Assembly: GCF_020524885.1 (NCBI RefSeq)
Contig: NZ_JAIVKJ010000001.1
Location: forward strand, 1,426,001 to 1,490,000
Length of the DNA: 64,000 bases
Origin: Microbulbifer elongatus
Lineage (GTDB): Bacteria > Pseudomonadota > Gammaproteobacteria > Pseudomonadales > Cellvibrionaceae
Direction: 5' to 3'
In this document: positions 16,642 to 25,462 of the stretch, in pieces
Numbering within the stretch: the first letter of the stretch is position 1
How the letters are laid out: the number at the start of each line of letters is the position of its first letter
Notes under the pieces: model-generated
Seen by the model: only the letters and a program-made list of their open reading frames with translations
Database searches by the model: none
Told to the model about the DNA's origin: nothing
Translations under genes and position numbers: made by a program

Positions 16642-19341
16642 ATGTCGGTGCAGCAAAAATTTCAGATTGTATCCGCGGGTAAAGTATTGCGATCCAGGAA
16701 CCCGGAAGAAGTTCTGGCAAAAATGTCTGATGCTTTTTCCATCAGTGCGCAGCAGGCCCGCCGACTTTTCTTGAAAGGGTGGGTAATCAAGGACGAGCTA
16801 TCGTCCGGGCAGGTTGTACAATATCGGACGCAACTACATCAGATGGGGCTGAAAATCGAGGTCCATCCCGCGGGCAAGTTCGATAATCGCGCGATCCTCG
16901 CGCGCATGCAGTTTGCCCAGAAGCGTAAGGCGCGCAAAGATGCCGGAAAATCCATCTCGACCAGTGAGATATCCGGGGCGGTGGGAAACAGCGAAAAGAG
17001 TTCAAACACTGCCGCGCAAGCGCCATCATCTACCTCAAAGCCCGATGTTCCCGCAAAGCAGCAGCCGGCAACCAAAAAGCCGGCGATAGATGTTGCTGTT
17101 TCCGAGAAGAAAAATCCAAAAGCGGCGCAGAGAAGTGGAGACACATCTCGCTCGGTGGCTGCTGCGGAAAAGGCGACTTCGACTGCCCGCACGCAGTTGG
17201 AGGCACTGTTTCATCCGGATCCTTCTGCTCGCTTTGAATCCGCTAGCGATCGCCTGGCATTGATCACCGGGCTAATTGGCGCACTGGTGGTACCGGCACT
17301 ATTTATCGGACTACTGTGCCTTTGTCTGGTGTATGCCGGTCTGACTCTCTGGGCGGTGCCGGCGTCCATTCTCGCGGGAACCGCTAGCGTTGCCGCCGCG
17401 GTAACTGGTGCGGCAGTAAAACTGTTGCTGGTGTCTTTCCTGGCAGCACTGTTTTTATACCCTTATTTCACTGCCTCGAGAGCCAGAGCAAGTTCGAACG
17501 ATGCTGGTATCCGCTTGCGCAAACCCGAAGCGCCGGGCCTGTTCCTGCTGCTTGAAGTACTGGAGGCAAAAACCGGGCTCAGTATTGCGGCGAAGCTGGC
17601 CGGGCCAAAAACGCTGGCTGCAACCAGCCAGGCCAGGGGTACTCTGGTTGAGGTGAATCAGGGGGCGGATGTTGTGGTCGTCCGCGCTCCGGATGGTCAG
17701 TGCACCCTGTCAGTGGGCCTCGGGGCCATCGCCTCTTTGAATGGCGGTGAACTATTGGCACTGATCGCTCGTGCGCTGTCCTATCAGCAGGGGCCTCTCG
17801 TGCGCGCGGCGAGCTATTGTTCCGTGACCACCGCGCAAAACCTGCAGTCGATGCAGGAAGCACTGGAAGCGGAGAGAACCCTGTTCAGTTCAGGCGCCGT
17901 ATCGGTGTCTCGCGTGGAGCAACTTTTGAAACCGCTGCACAAAATACTTTCCGCGTGTGGTCAGGCGTTGGTGCCGGTGGTGGAGCGTTTACAGGGGTTG
18001 CATCGTACGACTAGCGGATCTCTCGCCCGACGGCTGGAGGCTCGCGCCGATGCAGCGGCAGCGTTGATGATTGGTAGCGACAGGTTTGCACAGTTTGCGG
18101 AGCGCTGGAATCAGTTGGTGCATGCCGATTTGGTGTGCGGAGAGATCAATCGTGAAGCCCAGTTGACCGGGCGCCGGCTCGCTAATGTACCGCAGGGAAT
18201 ACGCTGGCTTTTTCAGAATCTCGACGAGCCCACCCGAGCCAGTATCGAGCTGGCGATGTCCGAAGATACCGATTGCTGGAGCCCGCTGGAGCCCGCCGGG
18301 CACGACCGTGTGGCGGCGGTGGAGGACCGTTCGCTGCCCGCAGTACTTCAGCGGACAGAGTTTTCTGTTCAAAAATTGTTTGGTGACTTCGACGATCTCT
18401 GTGCCAAAGCGAGCCGCGCGGGCGCGGATGAAAGTTGCCGCCCGGTAGAAAACCAGTTGCTGCTTACCGCCAGTAAAGAATCAGAAGAGGCCCAGCGCGT
18501 TCTGTCGATGTATTTCAACCGAGCCGTACCGAGAGGCTTACTCCCTTTGCAAGGGACAGGAAATGCGGAACTCGAGGCGCTTGGTTTGCAGGAATGTATC
18601 GACTGGATACGCAGCCGATTGATCGAACTACAGGAGCTTGAGCAGCGCCTGGCTCAGTTGCAGTTACGGGGAACCCGGGTGCAGTTGGGGGCCGCACTGG
18701 TGCGTGCCGGTGTGCGTGTAGATCCGCGCAGTTATGATCTCTGCGGCACTACGCCATCTGACGCGGAGGCTTCGCGCAAGGATATCCGGGTGCGAGTGGA
18801 GGAGTGCATGCAGCAACGACAGCAGTTGCACAGTATGTTCTTCCAGCGCACACAGCGCGCCCTGGAATCCATGGCCGCTACCGATCACAGTGCAGCGACT
18901 AATGCACTTCAGCAGCTCAAACGCTTCGAAACCTTGCGTGAGCCCCTCGGTACCCTTGACGGTTGCGGTGACCTACTGTGTGAGATGATTGAACGATTGC
19001 CGTCGGTGGAACTCCCATCAGCAGTGACCCAGAAATACGCCCAATTAGCGGTGCGGCAGATCCATGCGGTGTACGAAGGAGCAAAAGTGCAGTCGGGGCT
19101 GCTGTCACAGGGAACCATGGAAAAGCTGGAAGCCTATGGCGCGGGAGAGGTGGAAATTCCGTCATCCAGCAAGGCGGGGGACCTGATAGGGGTTCTGCAG
19201 GGGCTGGAATTGCGCTGCAAAAATGCCAGCGCAGCCGTGTACGAGGACTACCAGGGCGCGCTGGCCAAGTTGCTCGCCGTTTGCCTAGAGGAGGAGTCGC
19301 GTCAAAAGGTCAAACCTCTGCGGCTTGTCGGTGCCCTGTAA
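16642..19341 (+). CDS. large membrane protein with a degenerate M48 peptidase-like domain
   Basis: 899 residues from the ATG at 16642 (GGGGAG just upstream). Residues 1-76 form a small alpha/beta domain (FQIVSAGKVLRSRNPEE...) of the sort often fused to the N-terminus of gammaproteobacterial membrane proteins. Residues ~95-200 are low-complexity, Lys/Ala/Ser-rich. Two membrane segments follow at ~206-232 and ~245-276. The next part resembles M48 metallopeptidases, but the zinc motif HExxH is replaced: LLALIARALSYQQG (residues 371-384) stands where AHELGHF is expected, so both histidines and the glutamate are gone. The remaining ~500 residues are helical. The gene stands alone. Probably a non-catalytic relative of M48 proteins; the function is unknown. 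Confidence 0.7.
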   Translation: MSVQQKFQIVSAGKVLRSRNPEEVLAKMSDAFSISAQQARRLFLKGWVIKDELSSGQVVQYRTQLHQMGLKIEVHPAGKFDNRAILARMQFAQKRKARKDAGKSISTSEISGAVGNSEKSSNTAAQAPSSTSKPDVPAKQQPATKKPAIDVAVSEKKNPKAAQRSGDTSRSVAAAEKATSTARTQLEALFHPDPSARFESASDRLALITGLIGALVVPALFIGLLCLCLVYAGLTLWAVPASILAGTASVAAAVTGAAVKLLLVSFLAALFLYPYFTASRARASSNDAGIRLRKPEAPGLFLLLEVLEAKTGLSIAAKLAGPKTLAATSQARGTLVEVNQGADVVVVRAPDGQCTLSVGLGAIASLNGGELLALIARALSYQQGPLVRAASYCSVTTAQNLQSMQEALEAERTLFSSGAVSVSRVEQLLKPLHKILSACGQALVPVVERLQGLHRTTSGSLARRLEARADAAAALMIGSDRFAQFAERWNQLVHADLVCGEINREAQLTGRRLANVPQGIRWLFQNLDEPTRASIELAMSEDTDCWSPLEPAGHDRVAAVEDRSLPAVLQRTEFSVQKLFGDFDDLCAKASRAGADESCRPVENQLLLTASKESEEAQRVLSMYFNRAVPRGLLPLQGTGNAELEALGLQECIDWIRSRLIELQELEQRLAQLQLRGTRVQLGAALVRAGVRVDPRSYDLCGTTPSDAEASRKDIRVRVEECMQQRQQLHSMFFQRTQRALESMAATDHSAATNALQQLKRFETLREPLGTLDGCGDLLCEMIERLPSVELPSAVTQKYAQLAVRQIHAVYEGAKVQSGLLSQGTMEKLEAYGAGEVEIPSSSKAGDLIGVLQGLELRCKNASAAVYEDYQGALAKLLAVCLEEESRQKVKPLRLVGAL

Positions 19342-19394
19342 CCGGAAAGAAAGCACTGGCGTCAAACTTACGCCACTGGCCTGGAGGCGACGCC

Positions 19395-19718
19395 TTAGCC
19401 TCCGGCCAGTTTTACCTTGTAGTCTTTACCTTCCAGGACCGCTTTAATCTCATTTCGCTTGTCGCCCTGAATTTCGATAACGCCATCTTTCAGGGCGCCG
19501 CCGCAACCGCAGCGTTTCTTCAATTCTGCCAGTAGTAACTTCAGTTCGCTGTCGGTGCCTTCCACACCTCTTACGCAAGTGACTCCTTTGCCCTTGCGAC
19601 CCTTGGTCTCTCGCTGGATTCGGACAATGCCGTCGCCCTGATGGCGCTTTTCCTGTGCCGGTGACTCCTTGATGCGTCCGCGGTCTGTGGAATATACAAG
19701 TCTGTTTTTGTCGCTCAT
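19395..19718 (-). CDS. yciH: SUI1/eIF1-like translation factor YciH
   Basis: 107 residues from the ATG at 19718; the frame is open further upstream without similarity. The C-terminal SUI1 domain is clear (VTCVRGVEGTDSELKLLLAE, CGCGGALKDG, IEIQGDKR). YciH is the bacterial relative of eukaryotic eIF1 and affects start-codon fidelity in vitro. Convergent with the 899-residue protein gene and divergent from the potassium channel gene. Confidence 0.92.
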   Translation of the reverse strand: MSDKNRLVYSTDRGRIKESPAQEKRHQGDGIVRIQRETKGRKGKGVTCVRGVEGTDSELKLLLAELKKRCGCGGALKDGVIEIQGDKRNEIKAVLEGKDYKVKLAGG

Positions 19719-19885
19719 GCTGATACTTTGCTGTGCTGCCAGGTTGGGGAGGGCGAATGCAGCGCAAGGATAGCCGATCGCTGCGGGGCAATTCCATGGG
19801 GTTGAAGGAAATCGCCCTTTGTCGGCTAGAATAGCGAGTGTTTCTCCGGCATACCCGTGATCATTCATCGTAAGGACAGGACTGA

Positions 19886-20719
19886 ATGCCTCTGACAGGC
19901 GCCCGCAAGTGGCTAAATGAAGTAATTTTTGGCACCGACACTCCGGCCGGCAAGTATTTTGACGTGGTCTTGATCTGGACCATTTTGGTCAGTGTGGGGC
20001 TGGTGCTGCTGGCCTCGGTGGAAAGCTGGTGGGTGCGCTACGGGGATGTCTTCTTTGCCCTGGAGTGGTTCTTCACTGCCCTGTTTACCGTGGAGTACCT
20101 CACGCGGATTTACTGTGCCAAGGATCGCCGTTCCTATATTTTCAGCTTTTACGGGGTTGTCGATCTGCTGGCGATTCTTCCCAGTTACCTGGCACTGATC
20201 TTTACCGGCGCCACCTACCTGATGGTCATCCGTCTTCTACGGGTTCTGCGCATCTTCCGTATCCTCAAACTGGTGCGTTACCTGAGCGACGCCAATCTTC
20301 TGGTTCGCTCCCTGTGGCAGGCGCGCCGGCGAATCCTGGTCTTCTATGCCAGTGTGCTGGTGATCTGTATCATTTTTGGCAGTGTCATGTTTATTGTGGA
20401 GGGCCCCAGGCACGGCTTCACCAGTATTCCCAAGAGCATTTACTGGACCATCGTTACCATTACCACCGTGGGATTCGGGGATATCACGCCGCACACACCC
20501 CTGGGGCAGACTATTGCCTCCATGACCATGCTGATCGGCTACTCAATCATTGCCGTTCCCACCGGTATTGTCACCGCGGAGCTGGCCCACGAGCTGGGCC
20601 GCGAGAAGCAGCTGGCACGCTGCCACAATTGCGGTCGGGCCGGGCACGATGCCGATTCCGAGTACTGCAAACACTGCGGTTACAAGCTGGAAGATTTCGA
20701 GCCGGTAACGGAAGATTGA
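19886..20719 (+). CDS. voltage-gated potassium channel with C-terminal zinc ribbon
   Basis: 277 residues; AGGA lies upstream of the ATG. Six membrane segments, with an S4-like helix carrying spaced arginines (VIRLLRVLRIFRILKLVRYL) and the potassium selectivity filter TVGFGD before S6. After S6 the chain ends in four cysteines, Cys246/Cys249 and Cys261/Cys264 (CHNCG...CKHCG), a zinc-ribbon or rubredoxin-like knuckle instead of the usual RCK or cyclic-nucleotide domain. The channel conducts potassium across the inner membrane; the knuckle may be a folding or redox-sensing element (inference). Confidence 0.9.
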   Translation: MPLTGARKWLNEVIFGTDTPAGKYFDVVLIWTILVSVGLVLLASVESWWVRYGDVFFALEWFFTALFTVEYLTRIYCAKDRRSYIFSFYGVVDLLAILPSYLALIFTGATYLMVIRLLRVLRIFRILKLVRYLSDANLLVRSLWQARRRILVFYASVLVICIIFGSVMFIVEGPRHGFTSIPKSIYWTIVTITTVGFGDITPHTPLGQTIASMTMLIGYSIIAVPTGIVTAELAHELGREKQLARCHNCGRAGHDADSEYCKHCGYKLEDFEPVTED

Positions 20720-20835
20720 TCCGTTTACCGCCTTAACAGCCCCGTAGCTTATCGGCTATCCTTGCGCCCCGTTCAACCCTCCGCTCAGGCCGGGGGGATC
20801 TCCCATAACTCCACAGATACCGGTAGCCGACCCCA

Positions 20836-21981
20836 ATGGATATTCAGGGATACTGCGTCCCGGGCTTTGAAGCCCTCTACGATGCCTTTGCCAGCAATTT
20901 TCGCGATTATGGCGACCTGGGCGCATCGTTTTGCGCCGTGCACCAGGGAGAAGAGATCGCCTCCCTGTGGGCCGGGAGTGCGGATCGCCACGGCGAGCGA
21001 CCATTTGAAGAAGATACCCTCGTCAATGTGTTTTCGTCCTCCAAAGGCGTGCTCGCACTGATTGCGCTACAGCAGGTTGCTGCGGGAAATCTTGACCTGG
21101 ACCTTCCGGTTGCCCACTACTGGCCGGAGTTTGCCGCGGCCGGCAAGTCGTCCATTACCGGCCGGCAGCTATTGTGCCACCGCTCTGGAGTTATTGCGTT
21201 TCGTGAGCGGGTGGCCGACGAGCTGATCTACGATTGGGAGGGTGCGCTTGAGAAAGTGGCGGCTACCGAACCATGGTGGGCGCCGGGCACTCAACAGGGC
21301 TACTCGCCTTTCCTCTATGGCTGGACACTCGGCGGGCTAATCGAAAAAGCCAGCGGCGAGCCGCTGATGTCACTTTACCGTCGTAATGTTGCCGACCCCC
21401 TCGGGCTCGATGGCGGTTTCGGTGGGGTAGGGCATCGATCCTCTGAACTCGCCGATGTAGGCCCTTTGAAAAAGCCGTTGCCGGAGCTGCGTAACAATGC
21501 CATCGGTCGCTCCATCAAAGAAGATCGGCAGGGCCCAGTGGCTACCGCGTTCACCAACCCGGTTACCCTGATGATGGGTACCAATGGTGACCAGTGGCGG
21601 GGCGCGTTGATTCCCGCTGCCAATGGCCATTTCAGTGCGCGAGATCTCGCTGCGATATACGGCGACCTCGCCTGTGACGATCCCCAATTGCTGCCGGCGT
21701 CGATACTTGGAGAGGCGACGGCAGAGCAGAGCCGCGGCCAGGACGCCATACTGCAGGCGGAGGTTGCGTTTGCGTGTGGATTCCTCAAGTCCTCGACCGC
21801 AGAAGACCTGCATTTTGGCAGCGAGGCTGGCTTTGGTCATCCCGGTGCCGGTGGCAGTATCGGCTTTGCCGACCCAAAGTCTGAGTTGGGTTTCGGCTAT
21901 GTCACATCCCGGATGGGGCAGAGCCTGTTTATGGATCAGCGCGCTGTTGGTCTGAAGAATTGCCTGTACAGCCTGTTGTGA
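20836..21981 (+). CDS. serine hydrolase of the beta-lactamase/esterase (class C-like) family
   Basis: 381 residues without a signal peptide, so probably cytoplasmic. The SxxK catalytic motif is Ser67-Ser-Ser-Lys70 (VFSSSKGVLAL); the helix after it, LCHRSGV, and WTLGGLIEKASGEPL are typical of the EstB/carboxylesterase branch. The C-terminal GHPGAGGSIGFADP stands where HxG or KTG occurs. These enzymes hydrolyse esters or lactones; the substrate is unknown. It overlaps nothing, and slyX follows 17 bases later. Confidence 0.88.
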   Translation: MDIQGYCVPGFEALYDAFASNFRDYGDLGASFCAVHQGEEIASLWAGSADRHGERPFEEDTLVNVFSSSKGVLALIALQQVAAGNLDLDLPVAHYWPEFAAAGKSSITGRQLLCHRSGVIAFRERVADELIYDWEGALEKVAATEPWWAPGTQQGYSPFLYGWTLGGLIEKASGEPLMSLYRRNVADPLGLDGGFGGVGHRSSELADVGPLKKPLPELRNNAIGRSIKEDRQGPVATAFTNPVTLMMGTNGDQWRGALIPAANGHFSARDLAAIYGDLACDDPQLLPASILGEATAEQSRGQDAILQAEVAFACGFLKSSTAEDLHFGSEAGFGHPGAGGSIGFADPKSELGFGYVTSRMGQSLFMDQRAVGLKNCLYSLL

Positions 21982-21998
21982 GTGGGCGGAGGTATACC

Positions 21999-22229
21999 AT
22001 GAGTACAGAAGATCATCAGCAATTGGTGGCGCGGATTGACGAATTGGAAACCCGCCTGGCTTTCCAGGAGGACACCCTGGCGCAATTGAATGACGTGATC
22101 ACATCGCAGGATGCCCAGATTCGCGCTTTGGTAGCACGGCTCAAGGAAGTCACAGAAAAGTATCAGGATCTGTCGTTTGAAGTTCAGAAAGGGCTCAAGC
22201 CCGGTGATGAAAAACCGCCTCATTACTAA
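21999..22229 (+). CDS. slyX: SlyX family protein
   Basis: 76 residues from the ATG at 21999, with GGAGG 6 bases upstream. Almost entirely a coiled coil (ELETRLAFQEDTLAQLNDVI), ending in the family tail of PPHY. SlyX proteins are small, conserved and of unknown function. Seventeen bases after the serine hydrolase gene, so probably co-transcribed. Confidence 0.9.
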   Translation: MSTEDHQQLVARIDELETRLAFQEDTLAQLNDVITSQDAQIRALVARLKEVTEKYQDLSFEVQKGLKPGDEKPPHY

Positions 22230-22850
22230 TTGATTTAGTGTCGGCAGGTTCGGCGTGTTTTTCCACGTCGATTTCTTGAATTTCCCGGGTTTTTGATTCT
22301 TCCCTTCTCGCCACCCCTTGACAAGTTTTTTCCACATGCGGTAGATGCGCCTGTGGGTATTGGCGCAGTGACCGTCAGTTGGTACGCGAAAGTTGAATCT
22401 TCTCGTAACTTATTGATTTAAAAGAGTAAATAGTGCCGGGCGAAAAATTGCCCAAATTGCTGGGGGCAAGGGTCTGTGCGGCTTGGCGTGCCCTTTTGTT
22501 GAATCATGCACATAGTTATCCACAGATATTGTGGACGAGTGAATTACACGCGGGCACACGATTCCGAACCGGTGAAGAGTATTTTGCGTTCCACCACCGG
22601 GGTAAATAGCTCGCTGGGGCTAATGGGTGGAATAGGCGTTGCTCTGTCGACTGTCACTGGGAACAGATAGCGGACCGAGAGTGTCTATCACGTCAATTTT
22701 GGGAAATCGTCGGTAGACCTCCGGAGACTTTGCGCATAGTCTTCGTGCCCATGGCGGATTCGGTTCAGCTTTCAGTCAGCTACTGAAAGCCATACTGCAC
22801 GCAATCGCCGATTTTCCCCGTGATTATTAAAAGCGTTAGGAGATGCTTAA
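22230..22850. other. 621-base gene-free region upstream of the OmpA-like lipoprotein
   Basis: No open frame with family character. It has a TTGACA-like hexamer at 22318-22323 with a weak -10 (GTAGAT) 17 bases on, an AT-rich patch near 22405-22430, and a single exact DnaA-box sequence TTATCCACA at 22516-22524. The long spacing suggests complex regulation of the following gene, but I can show no RNA. Confidence 0.4.
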
Positions 22851-23501
22851 ATGAAGAAATGGGTAGCAATTCTTGCCCTTGGTTCACTGGTGGGTTGTAC
22901 CACCCTGGATCCTTACACCCAGGAAAGTAAAACCAGTAACGCCGCCAAAGGTGCTGGTGCCGGTGCGGTAGCCGGGGCCATTATTGGCGCGGCAACTGCC
23001 AGCAAGAGCGATCGTAAGAAAGGTGCCATCACCGGCGCAGTGGGAGGCGCTGCCATCGGTGGCGGTATTGGCTACTACATGGATCGCCAGGAAATGGCCC
23101 TGCGCCAGCGTCTGGAAGGCACGGGTGTGCGTGTCCAGCGTGAAGGTGACAATATTCGCCTGATCATGCCGGGCAATATTACCTTTGCTACTAACCGCTA
23201 CGAGATCCGTAACGATTTCTATGACACCCTGGATTCGGTCGTGCTGGTACTCAACGAGTTCGACAAAACCGCGATCCGTGTCAGTGGCCACACCGACAGC
23301 ACGGGTTCTGATGTTACCAACCAGAACCTGAGTGAGCGCCGTGCCGAGTCCGTCGCCGGATTCTTCACTACCCGCGGTGTTGCCGCCGGCCGCGTACAGG
23401 CTGTTGGCTACGGTGAACGCTACCCGATTGCAAGCAATGACTCCGACGCCGGTCGCCAGGCCAACCGTCGTGTAGAGCTGGAATTGCTGCCGCTTCAGTA
23501 G
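22851..23501 (+). CDS. OmpA-like peptidoglycan-binding lipoprotein (YiaD type)
   Basis: 216 residues; AGGAG lies 8 bases before the ATG. The signal peptide ends in a lipobox LVGC with Cys16 as the lipidated residue. Residues ~32-75 are a glycine-zipper region (GAGAGAVAGAIIGAATASKS, GAVGGAAIGGGIGYYMD), then an OmpA C-terminal domain with the peptidoglycan-contacting motif SGHTDSTGS, LSERRAESVA and a final NRRVELEL. It should anchor the outer membrane to the cell wall. Followed by an intrinsic terminator. Confidence 0.93.
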   Translation: MKKWVAILALGSLVGCTTLDPYTQESKTSNAAKGAGAGAVAGAIIGAATASKSDRKKGAITGAVGGAAIGGGIGYYMDRQEMALRQRLEGTGVRVQREGDNIRLIMPGNITFATNRYEIRNDFYDTLDSVVLVLNEFDKTAIRVSGHTDSTGSDVTNQNLSERRAESVAGFFTTRGVAAGRVQAVGYGERYPIASNDSDAGRQANRRVELELLPLQ

Positions 23502-23510
23502 CAAGATAAG

Positions 23511-23533
23511 AGGGCGCTTCGGCGCCCTTTTTT
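23511..23533 (+). terminator. intrinsic terminator after OmpA-like lipoprotein
   Basis: AGGGCGC-TTCG-GCGCCCT hairpin (23511-23528) with a tetraloop, then a T tract. It lies 10 bases after the stop codon. Confidence 0.9.
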
Positions 23534-23560
23534 ATTGCCACAATAATGATAGGGGTGGTT

Positions 23561-24136
23561 ATGGCAGGGATGTCTTTTCACAAACCCGGGGCGGGCCTTA
23601 TCAGATCCGCTGTGCCTTTTTTTCTTCTTTCTACCTTCTTCTTTTCCCCGTTTGTGTCGTTGCACGCCGAGCAGAAAGAAAATGAATCATCCGCTGCAAT
23701 TGAAAGCGGCCGTGTGACTTCACCTGATGATTCCGGCGCGACGAAAGTCCAGGGGCAGCCGCTCACAACGGGCGATGTCATGGACGATGCAATAGTTGGT
23801 CGTATCCAAAGCTCTGAACTAGTAGCCCGGGTAAAAATCACCGGCGTACACCGCATGATCGACAATGCGCTGTCGGAACCCGGAATGGTGGCCATCCTCG
23901 GCTATGTCTATTCCGGTGTCGCGCAGAAAGTTTGGAAGGGCGAGCCGAGTAATTTGATTGCTTTTCGCCTGACCCTGGATGATTGCGATCGCAAGCTCGT
24001 GCGCGGTCGCCAGTATCTGATTTTTGCAGAAACGGATACGCAGGGGCGGTTGCAACTGTCGAGCTGTGAGGCTGCCGTCGAGGATTCCGCTGCGGCGAGT
24101 CTATTGGTGCAGCTCGATAGCTATTATCAGGGCTAA
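23561..24136 (+). CDS. hypothetical secreted protein (possible TIMP/netrin-like fold)
   Basis: 191 residues from the ATG at 23561, preceded by AGGGGTGG; an ATG at 23546 in the same frame is an alternative. A signal peptide with a long hydrophobic core (FFLLSTFFFSPFVSLHA) ends near residue 37. The mature part has VARVKITGV, YSGVAQKVWKG, and GRQYLIFAETD, a pattern I have seen in secreted bacterial proteins with a netrin/TIMP-like beta barrel, where GxxYLvFA is typical. The assignment is weak and the function unknown. Confidence 0.6.
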   Translation: MAGMSFHKPGAGLIRSAVPFFLLSTFFFSPFVSLHAEQKENESSAAIESGRVTSPDDSGATKVQGQPLTTGDVMDDAIVGRIQSSELVARVKITGVHRMIDNALSEPGMVAILGYVYSGVAQKVWKGEPSNLIAFRLTLDDCDRKLVRGRQYLIFAETDTQGRLQLSSCEAAVEDSAAASLLVQLDSYYQG

Positions 24137-24483
24137 GGAGCGCCAGCAGGGCTAAAGGGGGCCTGCTACAGCGGGGCGTAAGTCTTGTCGCCGCTCTTCC
24201 ACTTAGACCTCCACTGAATATCTCCTGAGTTTTTTACAATCATAAAGACTAGATTGCTGGAACAATGTTCCTTGAAGTGTGCCAATTGAAGATTATTCTT
24301 ATCAGTATTGGCGCCGACTTCTTCGCGAGTGCGGTTTCTGCGAGGTAGGGAGTAGCGTCATCCGGTAACGAGGGGGCAAATTGACGGCAACGTCGGGCAT
24401 CATAAACGGTTGTCCGGGGTAAATCGGCAAGATGCTCCCCATCGTTCTGAACTCTCTAACGCTGACCAGGGGTCATTGGGCAT
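24137..24483. other. 347-base gene-free region
   Basis: No gene seen. It contains the short palindrome listed at 24259-24271 and AT-rich sequence around 24225-24305 that could hold the promoter of the gene at 24484. Confidence 0.35.
24259..24271. promoter_or_regulatory. palindrome GGAACAATGTTCC, possible operator
   Basis: Arms GGAACA and TGTTCC around one central base, in the gene-free region 213 bases before the start of the LEA-like protein gene. No regulator is assigned and no second copy was noticed. Confidence 0.3.
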
Positions 24484-24945
24484 ATGAAGAAACTACTGTT
24501 ACCACTGATTATTCTGTTGTTGATCATCGGCTATTTCATGTCACAGAGATCGGACGACTCCGTCCGCGATGCGTACGACAACATGGAAACACCACCTGCC
24601 GAAAGTACGACACCGGACACTGATTCATCGATGCCCGATTCGTCGACTCCGCCGGATATGGATTCGGATCCGACCATGCCACAGGAGAGTGATGACGTCG
24701 CCCCGACGACTGAGGATCCGCAATCCTCCGGCAGCAATCTGCTGGATGAAACCAAGGACGCTGCCCGGGATGCTGGCGATGCCGTGAAAGATGCCGCCGA
24801 AGATACCGGTGAAGTAATCAAAGATGCGGCGGAAGATACCGGCGATGCACTGAAAGAAGCTGGTGATGCTACCAAAGATGCTGCTGAAGATGCCATGGAC
24901 AAACTGCGTGGCGACAAAGACAAAACTGAAGATGAACCCCAGTAA
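24484..24945 (+). CDS. membrane-anchored protein with LEA-like 11-residue repeats
   Basis: 153 residues. Residues 4-18 form one hydrophobic anchor, 20-85 are disordered and rich in Ser, Thr, Asp and Pro, and 88-143 consist of four to five 11-residue repeats (AVKDAAEDTGE at 100-110, VIKDAAEDTGD at 111-121, ALKEAGDATKD at 122-132, AAEDAMDKLRG at 133-143). Repeats of this kind form amphipathic helices as in group 3 LEA and apolipoprotein-like proteins. It is probably anchored in the inner membrane with the repeats in the periplasm (inference). A role in desiccation, osmotic or envelope stress is possible but unproven. Followed by a terminator. Confidence 0.65.
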   Translation: MKKLLLPLIILLLIIGYFMSQRSDDSVRDAYDNMETPPAESTTPDTDSSMPDSSTPPDMDSDPTMPQESDDVAPTTEDPQSSGSNLLDETKDAARDAGDAVKDAAEDTGEVIKDAAEDTGDALKEAGDATKDAAEDAMDKLRGDKDKTEDEPQ

Positions 24946-24990
24946 TGTCGTGTTGATTACCTGAGCCCAAAACAGAATCCAAAGGAGAAA

Positions 24991-25018
24991 AGGCTGCGAC
25001 TGGTTCGCAGCCTTTTTC
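24991..25018 (+). terminator. intrinsic terminator after LEA-like gene
   Basis: AGGCTGCGA (24991-24999) pairs with TCGCAGCCT (25005-25013), preceded by AAAA and followed by TTTTT, so it could act in both directions. Confidence 0.88.
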
Positions 25019-25060
25019 TTTTCTACGCTGTATAAAGTAGTTACGTTTTTGTGTCAGGCC

Positions 25061-25429
25061 ATGATCGAGCACTGTTGGCATCACGACCACGATATTCTGG
25101 AAATCCGTCCGGTGGCGGATTTGAGGCCGGCTGAGTTTCGCGCGCTGGCTGCGCAGGTGGACCCGGTTATCTGCCAGCACGGGAGTCTGCAGGGGTTGCT
25201 GATCGACGCCCGGCACTATCGAGGCTGGCAGAATTTCGCTGCACTGGTGCCCCATTGTGTCTTTACCCGCAACCAGCACCGCCACCTTCACCGTATCGCT
25301 GTTCTCTCGGACAACACGCTACTTGGGTTTATGCCGCAGCTTCTCAATCACTTTGTTGCCGCGGAAGTGCGCCCGTATCCTACTGACGAAGAGGAATCTG
25401 CACTGGAATGGTTGAGCCATCCCGGTTAA
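25061..25429 (+). CDS. SpoIIAA/STAS-like domain protein
   Basis: 122 residues from the ATG at 25061; the frame runs from 25049 but that adds only four residues. A compact alpha/beta chain with ILEIRPVADLRPAEFRAL, GLLIDARHYRGW and RIAVLSDN, the pattern of SpoIIAA-like (DUF3478-type) STAS-related proteins. Members bind hydrophobic ligands in some structures; the function is not established. It follows a terminator and is followed 33 bases later by rsmJ. Confidence 0.72.
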   Translation: MIEHCWHHDHDILEIRPVADLRPAEFRALAAQVDPVICQHGSLQGLLIDARHYRGWQNFAALVPHCVFTRNQHRHLHRIAVLSDNTLLGFMPQLLNHFVAAEVRPYPTDEEESALEWLSHPG

Positions 25430-25462
25430 ATTCCCCGCTTTGAGCGACGGATACCATCTACC

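Noticed and set aside
22516..22524. Exact DnaA box TTATCCACA in the region before the OmpA-like gene, as a possible replication origin
   Set aside because: Only one exact box; no cluster, no AT-rich unwinding element in order, and no dnaA, gidA or rpmH nearby.
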